A model generated the notes under the pieces. That model had not been told where the DNA came from and did no database searches. It saw only the letters and a list, made by a program, of their open reading frames with translations. A stretch of DNA of 45,300 nt, from assembly GCA_021735285.1 (NCBI GenBank), contig JAIPHI010000001.1, positions 1 through 45,300 on the forward strand, in the 5' to 3' direction. Shown in pieces: positions 8,941 through 18,078 of this stretch; positions within the stretch are counted from its first letter, which is position 1, and the number at the start of each line of letters is the position of its first letter. The stretch is from Fidelibacterota bacterium. Its GTDB lineage: Bacteria; Fidelibacterota; UBA2242; JAFGTP01. Both the position numbers and the translations under genes were made by a program.

Positions 8941-9873
8941 TTAATTTGGTTGCTGATCAAAATAACGCGCCACATTAAGAACATCAGCAACATAACGAGA
9001 GCTATTATTATATCTTCTTAAGGCCCGTTTTTGCGCATAAATGTGAGGTGACCAGCCATGATTTTGGAGGAAGTTGCCTACACTCAAAATGGCATCAGGA
9101 AAAGTAAACAGATCAATCTTTCCATTCTTATCCCCGTCAACCGCATATTTGGCATAACTGGAAGGTAAAAATTGCGGATATCCAAATGCACCGGCATAAG
9201 AACCGGTTAGACTTCGTGCTTCTATTTGACCTTTTCTGGCTAGTTTTAAGAGAATTGCCAATTCTTTTCTGGCTCGATTAGCTTTTCTTTTTGCATAGTT
9301 TGTATAGTACTCTTTAATATATTCTCTTTTATGATTTGGCATGTAGTGATATTTTTGTTCTACATGCTTTTTTAGTTCTTCTAAGGCAAATTCCTGATCT
9401 GCCATTGCTAGCGAGATGAGAATATTTAGAGTTGAATGTTTACCGGACTGACTACCGAACTTGGTTTCTACATAAAGTACAGCACAGATTGACTCTTTAT
9501 CAACACCGTACATGTTCCATGCCTTCTCAAAGTATTCGGAATACTCGTTTATAAAATGATGTAAATTGTATTTATGAAACTTTGTCTCAGTCCTTTTCGT
9601 TGTTTCTACTGAAGAGTAAGAAGGTAGTTTGTGTTTGTTAATAAGCACGTTTGGATAGTATTCAATGCGCGTATCACTGAACAAAGTATCCAAATAGGAT
9701 GCCGATAAGCCTTCTTTTACAAGATAGTGCTTGAGGGGCTGAAATGTTTTATTTTGAGTAATTGCCGCAGGGCTCTTATTTTGAGAAGTATGATTTCTTA
9801 TCGGTATTAAAAGAGTTATTGTAAAAATAATACCGGTAATTATTGATATTGTTATTTTATTTTTTAATTTCAT
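8941..9873 (-). CDS. MltB-like lytic murein transglycosylase (GH103/SLT_2)
   Basis: This enzyme cleaves the MurNAc-GlcNAc bond of peptidoglycan to form 1,6-anhydro products in the periplasm. Residues 6-24 form an uncleaved anchor or signal segment without a lipobox. The catalytic glutamate is E136 in AVLYVETKFG. The C-terminal signatures GSYAGAFGYPQFLPSSY and DGDKNGKIDLFTFPDAILSVGNFL are characteristic of the MltB family. The N-terminal 100 residues are not recognised. At 310 residues it is slightly short but complete for the family. It is transcribed alone, converging on the GT2 gene with a six-base gap. Confidence 0.9.
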   Translation of the reverse strand: MKLKNKITISIITGIIFTITLLIPIRNHTSQNKSPAAITQNKTFQPLKHYLVKEGLSASYLDTLFSDTRIEYYPNVLINKHKLPSYSSVETTKRTETKFHKYNLHHFINEYSEYFEKAWNMYGVDKESICAVLYVETKFGSQSGKHSTLNILISLAMADQEFALEELKKHVEQKYHYMPNHKREYIKEYYTNYAKRKANRARKELAILLKLARKGQIEARSLTGSYAGAFGYPQFLPSSYAKYAVDGDKNGKIDLFTFPDAILSVGNFLQNHGWSPHIYAQKRALRRYNNSSRYVADVLNVARYFDQQPN

Positions 9874-10147
9874 ATTCGAATTTAATTTAAACCTTAAATT
9901 TGATTAACTAAAGAATAGATAAATATATTGATATGTTTTTATAATATAAGTGCCGAAAGTCACATTGTCAATTAATGCCTGGGATTTTAACGAAATAAAA
10001 TATCTTTGTCAAGTAAATTATCCTTTCTTTTATAATTCTTAACACATTTTATTAACGTTTTGCTTATAATCTATTTAGAAGCTGGCATAAATAAAGAAAT
10101 ATATTTTATAAATTTATTTGTTTTTTTTGATCTGATTGGATAATTCT

Positions 10148-10426
10148 TCATGATTTTTGTCGAGCATATTTAAAATGTTCATAAATTTCTAAAAAATCAT
10201 TATGCCGTTTATGTAATTTATAATCATTATTGATCTTTTCTTCTTCAGCTTCCAACATAATTAGGCTGTAAGATTCTTTAATTTTGATAAATGTTTTCTT
10301 TAGTTTTGATGAAATGGATTTTAGTTCATCGTCCATTTTTATGGCCCCCTTTTTATACAATATTAAAAATTCATTAAAAAGGGAATCTACCTCATTCCAT
10401 TTCTTCTTAATTTCTTGATGATCCAT
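10148..10426 (-). CDS. small helical protein of unknown function
   Basis: I do not recognise this 92-residue protein. It is highly charged and almost entirely predicted helix or coiled coil (MDHQEIKKKWNEVDSLFNEF, later EAEEEKINNDYKLHKRHNDF), with no cysteine and no signal peptide. The pattern could suit a small adaptor or an XseB-like helical subunit, but no signature supports either. It diverges from murI, with 166 bases between starts. It is probably a real gene because the reading frame spans a region with no competing frame. Confidence 0.5.
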   Translation of the reverse strand: MDHQEIKKKWNEVDSLFNEFLILYKKGAIKMDDELKSISSKLKKTFIKIKESYSLIMLEAEEEKINNDYKLHKRHNDFLEIYEHFKYARQKS

Positions 10427-10592
10427 TATATTATTCCTTATCTCTTAAAATTAAATTTGTTACAAAATCAGTTCATTTATAATTGAATACATTTGTTTAG
10501 AGTGAATATTAAGTTGTAGGTTACAATTCAACTTTATGAATTATTACTCTTTAACATTAAATTTGTAGAATAAAAAGTGTAAATGAGGTATA

Positions 10593-11375
10593 GTGAACAA
10601 AAAAGATTTATCAATCGGATTTTTTGATTCGGGCCTGGGTGGTTTGAGTGTTCTCCAGGATGCTATCAAAATATTGCCTCATGAAAATTATATATATTTC
10701 GGTGATTCCATCAATGCTCCTTATGGGGATAAATCTTTCAGTCAGGTGTGGGAATTAACATATAAAAATGTCCAATTCTTACAGAATCAAGGTGTCAAAG
10801 CAATTGTGATTGCATGTAATACTGCAACCAGTGTGGCTATTAATAAATTAAGAAGTAGATTCGATATTCCAATTATTGGCATGGAACCAGCCATCAAACC
10901 TGCTGCAAACATTAAAAATGAGGACGGAAAAATATTGCTTTTAGCCACAAAAATGACTTTGCAGGAAAATAAGTTGAAGGATTTGGTGGGAGATTTAGAT
11001 CTGCATGACCACTTAATTAAAGTGGCAGCTTCAGAGATGGTGATTTTGATAGAAAGCGGCAATTTTACCATTACCCAAGCCAGGCGGGTTGTTGAAAAAT
11101 ATTTAGCTGGTTATGATTTTTCAAAAATAGATTGTATTGTTTTGGGGTGCACTCACTTTGTGTTTTATAAACAGATAATTGCCGAAGTAGTAAACCACAG
11201 AAGCAAAATCATAGATGGTAATTGGGGCACTGTTAAAAATTTGAAGAGTAGATTGCAAAATTTAGACCTGCTCAAGAAGGAAAGTAACCAAACTCAAAAA
11301 ATAAAGTTTTACAATTCTGATAAAAATATTAGTGAAGAGCAATGTAGGAAGATCCTTAAAAATAGTGAATTCTAA
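10593..11375 (+). CDS. murI: glutamate racemase
   Basis: Interconverts L- and D-glutamate, supplying D-Glu for peptidoglycan. The canonical N-terminus SIGFFDSGLGGLSVL places the start close to the GTG at 10593. A GAGGT site lies at 10585-10589, with unusually short spacing. Catalytic cysteines are C75 in IVIACNTATS and C185 in VLGCTHF (H187 adjacent); D12 is the general-base partner. The length of 260 residues is normal. It is followed after 15 bases by spmA and may be co-transcribed with it. Confidence 0.95.
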   Translation: MNKKDLSIGFFDSGLGGLSVLQDAIKILPHENYIYFGDSINAPYGDKSFSQVWELTYKNVQFLQNQGVKAIVIACNTATSVAINKLRSRFDIPIIGMEPAIKPAANIKNEDGKILLLATKMTLQENKLKDLVGDLDLHDHLIKVAASEMVILIESGNFTITQARRVVEKYLAGYDFSKIDCIVLGCTHFVFYKQIIAEVVNHRSKIIDGNWGTVKNLKSRLQNLDLLKKESNQTQKIKFYNSDKNISEEQCRKILKNSEF

Positions 11376-11390
11376 AAAATAGAGGTTAGA

Positions 11391-12020
11391 ATGATAAATT
11401 ATATATGGTTTGGAATGATTGTAATCTCTGTAATAGTTGGAGCCATTACCGGTAATTTAGAAGCTGTTACCAATGCAGCAGTGAAAAGTGCAGGCACCGC
11501 TGTGGAAATCGCTATCGGTCTGATCGGTATTATGGCTCTTTGGCTGGGCATCATGAATATTGCTAAAAAAAGTGGTTTAATTAAGTTGCTATCCAGAGCA
11601 ATCAAACCGCTTTCAAAATTGCTGTTTCCTAATATTCCGGAAGATCATGATGCAATCGGCTCTATTTTAATGAATATATCCGCTAATTGGCTGGGTCTCG
11701 GCAATGCGGCTACCCCCCTTGGCTTGAAAGCTATGCAAGAACTTGATGAACTCAATCCATCTCAAGATACTGCTTCCAATGCGATGGTTACTTTTTTGGC
11801 TATAAATACTGCCAGTATAACCTTTATTCCAATGACGATTATAGGGATTAGAACAGAACTGGGAGCCACAAATCCATTTGAGATTATAAGTACCAGTATT
11901 TTTGCTTCCGGTTGTGCCTGTATTTCAGCTGTATTTGCTGCTAAACTTTTACAAAGACTGCCAGCTTTCAGAAAAAACGATCCAGATGCGTTTATAGAAA
12001 AGGAAGTGAAGAATGACTGA
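11391..12020 (+). CDS. spmA: SpmA-like nucleoside-recognition (Gate) membrane protein
   Basis: A 209-residue protein with about five membrane segments and the Gate/nucleoside-recognition fold. Characteristic stretches are ANWLGLGNAATPLGLKAM (about 97-114) and NTASITFIP. In Bacillus, SpmA and SpmB act together in spore-core dehydration, but the pair is widespread in non-spore-formers, where its transport role is unsettled. It overlaps spmB by 8 bases, showing tight translational coupling. Nothing else in the window points to sporulation. Confidence 0.88.
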   Translation: MINYIWFGMIVISVIVGAITGNLEAVTNAAVKSAGTAVEIAIGLIGIMALWLGIMNIAKKSGLIKLLSRAIKPLSKLLFPNIPEDHDAIGSILMNISANWLGLGNAATPLGLKAMQELDELNPSQDTASNAMVTFLAINTASITFIPMTIIGIRTELGATNPFEIISTSIFASGCACISAVFAAKLLQRLPAFRKNDPDAFIEKEVKND

Positions 12021-12621
12021 TACTTTGACAACAGTAGCCGATACTGTTCAGGCAGCAGCCAGTTCAGGTTCCTCAGGAGCCCCCCTATTCATTACGATTA
12101 TGAAGGGCGTTTCCCTGTATGCTATTCCGATGGTACTCTTGTTAGTGCCGGTTATAGGGATTATTAAAAAGGTCAAAGTCTATGAAGTCTTTACAGAAGG
12201 TGCAAAGGACGGATTTAAAACTGCTATCAAAATTATTCCCTATCTGGTGGCCATGTTAGTTGCTATCGGAATGTTTAGGGCGTCAGGTGCAATGGATTTT
12301 CTGGTTTCTCTCCTTTCACCCCTGACAAATGCGATTGGTATGCCTGCCGAAGTGCTTCCAGCTGCTTTGATGCGCCCCCTATCAGGAAGCGGGACGCTGG
12401 GGATTGTTACTGATCTGATCAAACAGCATGGTGCTGACTCGTTAATTGGCAGAATTGCTTCAACAATGTTTGGTTCTACGGAAACAACTTTTTATGTTTT
12501 AGCTGTATATTTCGGGTCGGTAGGGATCAGTAAGTCCCGGCATGCAGTGCTTGCCGGTTTAATTGGTGATGTAGTAGGACTGCTTGCTGCTGTTTTTATT
12601 TGCCGCTTCGTTTTTCTTTAA
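12013..12621 (+). CDS. spmB: SpmB-like nucleoside-recognition (Gate) membrane protein
   Basis: This 202-residue partner of the preceding protein is an integral membrane protein. It has RPLSGSGTLGIVTDLI (about 117-132) and MFGSTETTFYVLAVYFGSVG (about 152-171), which are typical SpmB signatures. The start ATG sits inside the end of spmA, behind an AGGAAGTGAAG stretch that can serve as ribosome-binding site. The pair probably forms a two-part membrane complex; the substrate is unknown. Confidence 0.88.
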   Translation: MTDTLTTVADTVQAAASSGSSGAPLFITIMKGVSLYAIPMVLLLVPVIGIIKKVKVYEVFTEGAKDGFKTAIKIIPYLVAMLVAIGMFRASGAMDFLVSLLSPLTNAIGMPAEVLPAALMRPLSGSGTLGIVTDLIKQHGADSLIGRIASTMFGSTETTFYVLAVYFGSVGISKSRHAVLAGLIGDVVGLLAAVFICRFVFL

Positions 12622-13442
12622 TAGAATGTATCTAACTATTTGACATTCATATTTCAAAGTGCTTATAATAAAGAGTTGTTCTGACTTTAGAAATTATATT
12701 TAAGCTTTGAAAAAGTTGGAATCGATCACCAGACTTTTTTCTCATCAGTGTAATGCTCGTCATGTGAAGTTTAGTTTTTTGGTTTAATATTGATAGTCTT
12801 GTAAAAAGTTGCTTTAAAAAAGGATTAATCAATTGTTTAATGTTGTTCTAAATTCAAAGCTCCTGATCCTGTAGAAAATAGAAAGAGACCAAATTTGAAC
12901 CTTGAGATCAATGGAAACGGGAAACATTCTGAATTGAGAATTAATAATTTTGAATTATGGATCGGTTGAGTGGGAATGTTGTATAGTGGCAAAGTGGTAA
13001 AGTGGTATAGTGGCAAAGTGGTAAAGTGGTAGAGTAGACGTAAAAGAATATTCCTTGCTTCCGATCTATTAGAATGAGCCAATATAATAAAATTAAAAAA
13101 CTACAAAATCAGAGGACAAAATGGATAGCTTACCCTAGAAACAAAAGACCACTTCGCCACATCACCACTTTGCAACTCGACTAAATACGGTTTCCAAAAT
13201 TGTAGTATTCCTGTCTCTTTTTAGAATCTGCTTGTTATTTATAAGTCAGGTTATATTTTCAATTATAGTATTGTCTTTATTTGGATTAAACAATATTAAG
13301 AAAATTACGAGTTAGGGAGTTCTGAAATTGGGCTATGATAAGATCTTGATAATAAGTAGTTTTGCATCGTTTATACATTGTGATCTATACTTTTTACGAG
13401 GCCATCAGTCTAATTTATTTAGAAAATAACTAGGACTAACAT
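12622..13442. other. 821-bp gene-free region with GT-rich repeats
   Basis: No supported gene is present. The one longer minus-strand frame (12837-13082) translates to runs of LYHFTTLP and NSKLLILNS, the low-complexity kind of product that repeated intergenic DNA gives. The stretch holds a tandem 24-bp repeat (12982-13029) and a degenerate reverse-complement copy near 13146-13172. The last 100 bases before 13443 should carry the promoter of the RqcH-family gene. Confidence 0.55.
12982..13029. repeat. two tandem copies of a 24-bp unit
   Basis: The unit at 12982-13005 is repeated exactly at 13006-13029, followed by a decayed TAGAGTAG start of a third. Each unit is itself built from AAAGTGGT-like octamers. 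At about 13146-13172 the opposite strand reads a related GCAAAGTGGT..GTGGCGAAGTGG, so the region could fold into a large imperfect hairpin. Confidence 0.8.
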
Positions 13443-15104
13443 ATGTTTAATAGCTGGTTTCATATTCGGTTTTTAGCTAAATATTTCGACAAAAACCTAA
13501 AGGGCATTGTTTTTGAAAAACCTTTCACCTATAAAAAGCAGGAATTGGATATTCCATTCCTGGAGAATATAAACTTTCGCAGCTTTAGATTTACCACCCG
13601 CTCACCTTTACCAATGTTCACTCTGGAACAAAACCGACCTAAGCCCAACCAAAAAGTTGATGTCTTTAGTGACATCGAAGGTTTGCGATTGGAAGGGGTG
13701 AAATGGCATTATGATGATAGATTCATGCTATTCTATTTATCATCGGGTGAATATTTGCTCTTCCAAATTTTTGGACCCAATGGTAATGTTTATTATCTGG
13801 ATGAGAATTATGAATTTAAAAGCCGCTTTGTTGAGAAAGGAAGAAAAGTTATACCTGAGATCTCCAGTTTTACCAATAGTCAAAAATTAATGCTAAACAA
13901 AAAAGATTATCAGAGTATAATTAACTCAAATACTGATAAATCTGTTACTAATCTGATCAAAAGTAAATTTCCCTTCTCAATTTACCAAAATGAATTAATC
14001 GATGAAATTTGTTATAGAGCTGCTATCGAAGCCAGGGAATTGGTAGCCAATCTGAGCCAGCTGAAAAGAGAGGAACTATACTCAGTTTTTCAAGAAATAC
14101 TGACAGAAATTGCAAATCAGAATTATAGAATATTTGATTGTGAGCCTCCAATATTTGCTTTTTTTAAACTAACATCTATTGATGCTCAGGCAGAAAAATA
14201 TAGTGATATAATTCGAGCCACTGAGCAGTTCATCCGTTATTATTTTGGGTGGTATAATTTTTCCGAGAGAAAGAAAGATTTAAAAAGCAAACTGGAAAAA
14301 TATCAAAATCTTCTGGGAAGGAAAATTTTCAAACAGGAAGAAAGTCTGGAAAATTTCCCCACTTCACTGGAATATAGAAAAAAAGCCGATACATTATTGG
14401 CCAATAAACATAATTTAGATGATCACATCAAACAGGTTGTTCTACCTGATGTGCATAATCCTTCGGAGAATTTAAATATTGATTTAGATCCCGAATTAAC
14501 AATTGCAGCAAATGCTAATAAATTATATGAAAAATCAAAACGGGTAGATAGTTCGAAGGAGGAGCTAAAAAAAGAGTATGAAGAAAATAAAAAAACACTA
14601 AGCAAGGTCAAAAATTATTTAGAGCAAATTGATGAGGTTGATACCAGGGAAAAGCTAAAAAAGATGCGAAAAACCATTCCTGAAAGATATCTGGCTACTA
14701 TAAGTGAGCAAGGGGAGGAGAAAAGCAGGCCTTATCGATATTTCACTTTCAAAGGTTGGGAAGTTCTGGTAGGCAAGAGTGCCAGGAAAAATGATGAATT
14801 GACCTTTCAAGTCGCTAATAAAAATGATTTCTGGCTCCATGCTCAGAAGATGACAGGTTCGCACGTCATAGTCCGCAATCCCGAAAAAAAAGAGAGTTTG
14901 CCAGAACCTGTATTGCGCCGAGCAGCTGGTATTGCAGCTCATTTTAGCAAAGGTAAACATGCACGGGCTGTGCCTGTTGTATATACAAAAAAGAAATATG
15001 TCTGGACAAGTAAAAAACTGCCTCCGGGTAAAGTAAGATTCCAATATGAAAGTATGATAGTAGCCCGGCCTTTCAATCCGGCTGCACAAAGTCCTAATTT
15101 TTAG
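13443..15104 (+). CDS. RqcH/NFACT family ribosome quality-control protein
   Basis: This family binds stalled 50S subunits and, in bacteria, recruits tRNA-Ala to add alanine tails that mark the nascent chain for degradation. The NFACT-N region (1-190) contains D92-R93 in HYDDRF, matching the conserved DR pair. A helical coiled coil spans about 275-430. The C-terminal NFACT-R domain (about 440-545) carries NDFWLHAQKMTGSHVIVRNP and AAHFSKGKHARAVPVVYT. The 553-residue length is typical of RqcH-like proteins. The gene stands alone and its start lacks a clear ribosome-binding site. The family call is secure; tailing activity is inferred from the family. Confidence 0.88.
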   Translation: MFNSWFHIRFLAKYFDKNLKGIVFEKPFTYKKQELDIPFLENINFRSFRFTTRSPLPMFTLEQNRPKPNQKVDVFSDIEGLRLEGVKWHYDDRFMLFYLSSGEYLLFQIFGPNGNVYYLDENYEFKSRFVEKGRKVIPEISSFTNSQKLMLNKKDYQSIINSNTDKSVTNLIKSKFPFSIYQNELIDEICYRAAIEARELVANLSQLKREELYSVFQEILTEIANQNYRIFDCEPPIFAFFKLTSIDAQAEKYSDIIRATEQFIRYYFGWYNFSERKKDLKSKLEKYQNLLGRKIFKQEESLENFPTSLEYRKKADTLLANKHNLDDHIKQVVLPDVHNPSENLNIDLDPELTIAANANKLYEKSKRVDSSKEELKKEYEENKKTLSKVKNYLEQIDEVDTREKLKKMRKTIPERYLATISEQGEEKSRPYRYFTFKGWEVLVGKSARKNDELTFQVANKNDFWLHAQKMTGSHVIVRNPEKKESLPEPVLRRAAGIAAHFSKGKHARAVPVVYTKKKYVWTSKKLPPGKVRFQYESMIVARPFNPAAQSPNF

Positions 15105-15132
15105 TCAGACTTTGATCATGCAGAGACAAATT

Positions 15133-15164
15133 CAAGGGCATTAAATATCAAGGGCATTAAATAT
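15133..15164. repeat. two tandem copies of a 16-bp unit
   Basis: CAAGGGCATTAAATAT occurs twice head to tail (15133-15148 and 15149-15164) in the 165-base gap between the RqcH gene and the S9 peptidase gene. It could be a slippage duplication or a paired binding site upstream of the peptidase. Confidence 0.75.
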
Positions 15165-15269
15165 TAAGCAATATAAAAAGTAAGGGCTTATGATAAAAAT
15201 ATGAGTATCATATTTTGGTTTTTATTCTCATAATTATTAATATAACTGGCAATAAAAAGGAGGTTCTAT

Positions 15270-17870
15270 ATGTCAGGTAATAAAACAATCTTGAAGGATA
15301 TTTGTGTAATATTATTAGCAATTTTGATCACGAATACTTTGTCTGCAAAAAATAGTATAATGCTTGAAAATTGGTTGAAAGCCGGTCCCTTGGAGATTAA
15401 GGAGCCTGTATTTAGTGATGAGACTGATTTGCGAGGAAATGTTTGGGATCTAGCTGATATGCTAGAATTCGATTATCTTGATATTCAAAACATTGAACCG
15501 GATCCGAATTCAAAGATAAATTGGTTTAATAATCAGCCCGTTAACTGGAAGATAACAACAGCCAATCCGGATGGTATAATTCAACTCTCATCCAACTCAA
15601 GTAATAGATCCGAGGTCACTTATCTTATTAATTATCTTCAATCCGAGCGCTGGATAAAAGGAGATTTATCTATTAAATCAAAATTGCCGGTAAAAGTATG
15701 GGTTGACGATCAAGAAGTGATAAAGAAAGATTCACTTGATACCAGAAGTAGTGCAAAAGCAGAGGCAAAGACAAGTGTTAAATTGGAGAAGGGCATCCAT
15801 AAAGTAGTGATAAAATTATGTAAACCTGGAAATTATCGGGAGGATGTACAATTTACAGCTTCTTTGGAGATGGATGATAAATATCAAGTATCTATCAATA
15901 CTTTCGTGGAACCATTTGAATATATGGATATCGAGCATCTATTGTATGTACCAAAAGTTGAAAAAGTCGCTATTTCCGCTGAGGGGAATTTATTTGCAGT
16001 GCAGAAAAAACATATTAAAAATTCGGGCAATACTGAAAGTTGGATAGAGATTCGAAACTATGCTGATGGTTCATTGATGCAAACCTATCGAGGTGGGATG
16101 AACCTGAAAAATTTTAAATGGGCTCCTCAAGGAGATAAATTTGCTTACACTACAAAGGAAGATGAAAAAAGCAGTATTTGGCAATACAATATAGAATCCG
16201 GGAAAACAACTAGGATAGTTGAAGATATTGAAAAACTTGATAGTTACCAATGGACTAAAGATGGTGAAAATTTGATCTATAGTGTCAAGTTTAAGCATCC
16301 GGAGGAAAAAACAGGGGTTAGAAGGGTGAAAAGTCTGGAAGATAGACAACCTGCTAATAGATATGATCATTACCTTTATAGAGTTAATATAAAGAAAGGT
16401 TATAAACAAAGATTGACTGCAGGGAAATTGTCAACAAAATTGGATGCTTTAAGCCCGGATGGGGAAAAATTAATTTTTAGCAGGCATCATATCGATTATG
16501 ACAAACGGCCTTTTAGTTATAACACACATTATGTTTTGAATCTGAAGGATTTAACTATCGATTCACTATTTACTACCCGCTGGATGAATACAATCCAATG
16601 GTCGCCTGAGGGTGATAAATTATTAATCACAGGTGGGCCATCGATGTTTAATAGAGCGGGTGTCAATCTACCTAAAGGAGAAGTCCCTAATGAATATGAT
16701 ACTCAGGCTTATATTTATGATCTAAGTAGTTCAAAAGTGAAACCTATCTCACTCTCCTTTGCACCTTCGATTAATAAAGGTCAGTGGATTGAGAATGACA
16801 AAATAATTTTTCTTGCGCTCGACCGCTCTCAGGTAAATCTTTTTGAATATAATGTTTCGAAAAATACATATGTAGGTATTGAGTCGAATATCGAATCAAT
16901 CGAGGATTTGGACTTTGCACAACAAAACAACAATAATGGAATTTATTATGGTACCAGCGCCAATTCACCAATTAAGATCAATAAATTAAAATTTGGCTGG
17001 CGAGGCGCGAACGAACTATTGCTCGATCCTATGCAGAAGTATTACAAGAATGTTGAGCTTAGTCGGATAAAGAGGTGGACCTTTAACAATAAAGATGGCA
17101 TCGAAATTGAAGGACGTGTATATTATCCGCCTGAATTTGACAGGACTAAAAAATATCCATGTATTGTTTACTATTATGGAGGGACAAGTCCGGTTTCCAG
17201 AAGTTTTGACGGGCGCTATCCAAAAAATTATTGGGCGGCTAACGGCTATATAGTATATGTGATGCAACCCAGTGGGGCTACTGGTTTTGGCCAGGAATTT
17301 TCCGCCAAACATGTTAATGAATGGGGCTCGATTGTTCCCGAAGAGATCATCAGGGGCGTGCAAAAATTCATTGATGGTCACCCTTTTGTTGATAAAAACA
17401 AATTAGGTTGTATAGGTGCTTCTTATGGTGGCTTTACTACAGAAGAGTTGATCACCCGCACAGATATGTTTTCTGCTGCTGTCTCGCATGCTGGCATAAG
17501 TTCAATTCCCGGATATTGGGGTGAAGGTTACTGGGGCTATGAATATGGTGCTGTTGCGAATGCTACCAAATATCCCTGGAGAGACACTGACTTTTTTATT
17601 GATAATAGCGCCTATTTTGATGCCGAAAAAATCGAAACGCCCCTTTTATTAACCCATGGTACTGATGATCATAATGTTCCTCCCGGTCAGAGTATTCAGC
17701 TTTATACAGCTTTAAAAATTTTAGGTAAAGAGGTAGAATTAATTGAATGTACCGATCAAAGACATTGGATTATGGAACCCAAGCAGCGCGAAAAATGGAC
17801 CAAGTCGATTGTGGCCTGGTTTGATAAATGGTTGAAAGCCCAACCTGAATGGTGGAATGATCTTTATTAA
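15270..17870 (+). CDS. exported S9 peptidase with extra N-terminal domain
   Basis: A secreted prolyl-oligopeptidase/dipeptidyl-peptidase IV-like serine peptidase. A signal peptide occupies residues 1-25 (cleavage near LSA-KN). Residues 30-205 form a beta-rich domain, with LKAGPLEIKEPVF at its start, that looks like a PA14-type or carbohydrate-binding sandwich placed before the propeller (about 215-600). The hydrolase domain has S718 in GASYGGFT, D800 in HGTDDHNVP and H832 in DQRHWI. Start ATG 15270 follows AAAAGGAGG. It is unlike the S9 gene at 3759 in domain plan, so the two are not recent duplicates. It probably degrades peptides outside the cytoplasm. Confidence 0.9.
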   Translation: MSGNKTILKDICVILLAILITNTLSAKNSIMLENWLKAGPLEIKEPVFSDETDLRGNVWDLADMLEFDYLDIQNIEPDPNSKINWFNNQPVNWKITTANPDGIIQLSSNSSNRSEVTYLINYLQSERWIKGDLSIKSKLPVKVWVDDQEVIKKDSLDTRSSAKAEAKTSVKLEKGIHKVVIKLCKPGNYREDVQFTASLEMDDKYQVSINTFVEPFEYMDIEHLLYVPKVEKVAISAEGNLFAVQKKHIKNSGNTESWIEIRNYADGSLMQTYRGGMNLKNFKWAPQGDKFAYTTKEDEKSSIWQYNIESGKTTRIVEDIEKLDSYQWTKDGENLIYSVKFKHPEEKTGVRRVKSLEDRQPANRYDHYLYRVNIKKGYKQRLTAGKLSTKLDALSPDGEKLIFSRHHIDYDKRPFSYNTHYVLNLKDLTIDSLFTTRWMNTIQWSPEGDKLLITGGPSMFNRAGVNLPKGEVPNEYDTQAYIYDLSSSKVKPISLSFAPSINKGQWIENDKIIFLALDRSQVNLFEYNVSKNTYVGIESNIESIEDLDFAQQNNNNGIYYGTSANSPIKINKLKFGWRGANELLLDPMQKYYKNVELSRIKRWTFNNKDGIEIEGRVYYPPEFDRTKKYPCIVYYYGGTSPVSRSFDGRYPKNYWAANGYIVYVMQPSGATGFGQEFSAKHVNEWGSIVPEEIIRGVQKFIDGHPFVDKNKLGCIGASYGGFTTEELITRTDMFSAAVSHAGISSIPGYWGEGYWGYEYGAVANATKYPWRDTDFFIDNSAYFDAEKIETPLLLTHGTDDHNVPPGQSIQLYTALKILGKEVELIECTDQRHWIMEPKQREKWTKSIVAWFDKWLKAQPEWWNDLY

Positions 17871-18078
17871 TAGTCGATTTTACCATTTATCTATCAATGA
17901 TTTCTCAGGAACATTGATCTGTCATATAAATAACTAACAATATAGATTATAAAAATCATAGGATTGCCATTATTTGTTAATTGGCACGCAAGGTAAAGTT
18001 TTGAAATTTTTCTTGTTCAAAGCTAATTATTAAGATAAATTAGTCAGTTCTAATACAGGAGGAATATTAAAGAAGTCT

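Noticed and set aside
11391..12621. SpmA/SpmB as evidence of sporulation
   Set aside because: The pair is common in non-sporulating bacteria and no other sporulation gene is present.
12624..12648. GAATGT/ACATTC hairpin after spmB as a terminator
   Set aside because: Only a 6-bp AT-rich stem and no T tract; too weak to call.
12837..13082. An 81-codon minus-strand frame in the repeat block
   Set aside because: Its product is low-complexity translation of the GT-rich tandem repeat (LYHFTTLP runs), with no start signal.
17871..18078. A lysine riboswitch before lysA
   Set aside because: The conserved L-box core sequences are not present in the 208-base leader.
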